This document shows, piece by piece, positions 4,850-5,383 of a stretch of 5,383 nucleotides of DNA. Position 1 is the first letter of the stretch. The number at the start of each line of letters is the position of its first letter. The notes beneath the pieces are model-generated. The model was not told the DNA's origin. It worked only from the letters and a program-made list of their open reading frames with translations, and ran no database searches. Made by a program: the position numbers and the translations under genes. Location: NCBI GenBank assembly GCA_027047745.1, contig JALTUB010000201.1, forward strand, positions 1 to 5,383. The letters are read 5' to 3'. Origin of the DNA: Sulfurimonas sp. GTDB taxonomy: Bacteria > Campylobacterota > Campylobacteria > Campylobacterales > Sulfurimonadaceae.

Positions 4850-4937
4850 AATTTCTCGTTCCCATTCTCCGAATGGGAATGTATATCAAATATAGATGCA
4901 ACATATGAGTTACCATACGGAGTATGGGAACTAGCTA
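4850..4937. repeat. REPIN-like 88-bp inverted pair of palindromes, copy 2
   Basis: The same element as 4154-4241 with a single difference (4928). Plus-oriented palindrome 4858-4880, minus-oriented palindrome 4909-4931, heads outward. It is the upstream border of the array; beyond 4938 there is no more family sequence. Bases 4938-4990 hold nothing I can identify. Confidence 0.85.
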
Positions 4938-4995
4938 GAGTGAAAAGATTTTAGTGATTTTAAAAAGTGTTTTGAGGGTTTGTTTCAAGAGAAGC

Positions 4996-5015
4996 TATCT
5001 CCCGTGAGGGAGATA
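4996..5015 (-). terminator. Hairpin terminator of the porin gene
   Basis: Arms TATCTCCC (4996-5003) and GGGAGATA (5008-5015), 8 bp perfect, 4-nt loop. It starts 26 nt after the porin stop. In the minus-strand transcript the stem is followed by GCTTCTCTTG, a pyrimidine-rich but imperfect T-tract, so termination efficiency is uncertain. It is unrelated to the REP-like palindromes. Confidence 0.6.
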
Positions 5016-5040
5016 AGTTTTGAGCGAGTTTAGCGCTGTA

Positions 5041-5383
5041 CTAGAAGTTTAAAGTTAAGTATGCTTGGATAGCACTATAAGCAGAACCTTTCGTTCCAGC
5101 AGGAGCATTAAGAGCGATATTTTGATCATCAGCTTTTGTGTAAATATAAGCTAAAGTTGCATCTAATGGACCAACAGTTTTGCCTGCAGTTACAGTAAAT
5201 TCTCTCATTTTAATATCTGAACGACCAGCAACATTATTGCTACCAGTTGTTGTAGAAGTATAGTAAGCACCTAAGTCAAAAAGACCATTTACAGGAGACT
5301 CAACAGTAACATTCCAAGCATTTGTATCAGCTCTTGTTACATAACCATAGTTCCACCATGCTTCAGTATAAAGTTTTGATTGA
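5041..5383 (-). CDS. MOMP-like outer-membrane porin (C-terminal part; 5' end outside window)
   Basis: The last 113 residues of an outer-membrane beta-barrel, reading into the window from the right edge. Alternating polar/hydrophobic strands are visible, for example AWNVTVESPV, LFDLGAYYTSTT, REFTVTAGKTVG, LDATLAYIYTKAD and the closing YSAIQAYLTLNF. The terminal Phe is the beta-barrel assembly signal. The GPLDATLAYIYTKADDQN stretch and the end QAYLTLNF resemble the major outer membrane porin (MOMP) family of Campylobacterota, though this was recalled rather than searched. Such porins are general diffusion channels. Codon use (many GCT, GGT and ACT) fits high expression. Stop TAG at 5041-5043, then the hairpin at 4996-5015. 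Confidence 0.82.
   Translation of the reverse strand, partial: QSKLYTEAWWNYGYVTRADTNAWNVTVESPVNGLFDLGAYYTSTTTGSNNVAGRSDIKMREFTVTAGKTVGPLDATLAYIYTKADDQNIALNAPAGTKGSAYSAIQAYLTLNF

Noticed and set aside
3530..4937. Integron cassette array with attC-like sites
   Set aside because: Units with one short palindrome each suggested it, but the palindromes lack attC R-box consensus (GTTRRRY/RYYYAAC), are only about 23 bp, carry promoters in the linker, and no integrase is in the window.
3530..4937. CRISPR array
   Set aside because: Palindrome copies are spaced irregularly (tens to hundreds of bp) and the intervals hold coding sequence, not uniform spacers; no cas gene is present.
3530..4937. Classical type I toxin-antitoxin loci (B as toxin with an antisense RNA)
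   Set aside because: I found no convincing plus-strand promoter opposite the B genes, and the long conserved A partner does not fit that class.

Overview
The window is AT-rich bacterial DNA that reads like a free-living Campylobacterota (Sulfurimonas-like) genome. The evidence is a short NusA without the C-terminal repeats of the enterobacterial protein, a homologue of the small Helicobacter protein HP0268 placed directly upstream of miaB, a MOMP-like porin ending in Phe, and T-rich promoters with TATAAT -10 boxes. This assignment is inferred from gene content and was not checked by a search.

Layout. Bases 1-1190 hold a minus-strand pair: the HP0268-like gene, then miaB, which runs off the left edge. 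A 170-bp intergenic region carries back-to-back promoters, one for that pair and one for nusA (1361-2494, plus strand). nusA converges on an OppB/DppB-type ABC transporter permease (2551-3510, minus strand); a palindromic element lies between them. Bases 5041-5383 are the 3' end of a minus-strand porin gene, followed by a hairpin terminator.

The unusual part is 3530-4937. It is a minus-strand array of four copies of a two-gene membrane-protein module, with short palindromes between them. Each full unit has gene A (76 aa, two predicted membrane helices, N-terminus M-x-K-I-D, basic C-terminus) and gene B (27-31 aa, one helix). B overlaps the stop codon of A by 1-4 nt and has a strong Shine-Dalgarno inside the end of A. 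All four B proteins have Tyr at position 18, and three share F12-V13. Two A genes are intact (units 1 and 3); the A genes of units 2 and 4 have lost their 5' parts, while B stays open in every unit. The intact A genes have an extended -10 promoter so close to the ATG that the transcript is predicted to be leaderless.

The palindromes form one REP-like family: six copies with arms GTTCCCATAC/GTATGGTAAC and three with arms GTTCCCATTC/GAATGGGAAC or close variants. The two classes differ by a paired, compensatory stem change. Two 88-bp elements contain an inverted pair of these, an architecture like a REPIN. No RAYT transposase gene is in the window. The palindrome-promoter linkers are nearly identical between units while the A and B coding sequences are strongly diverged, so the array looks cassette-like. 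Its function is unknown.
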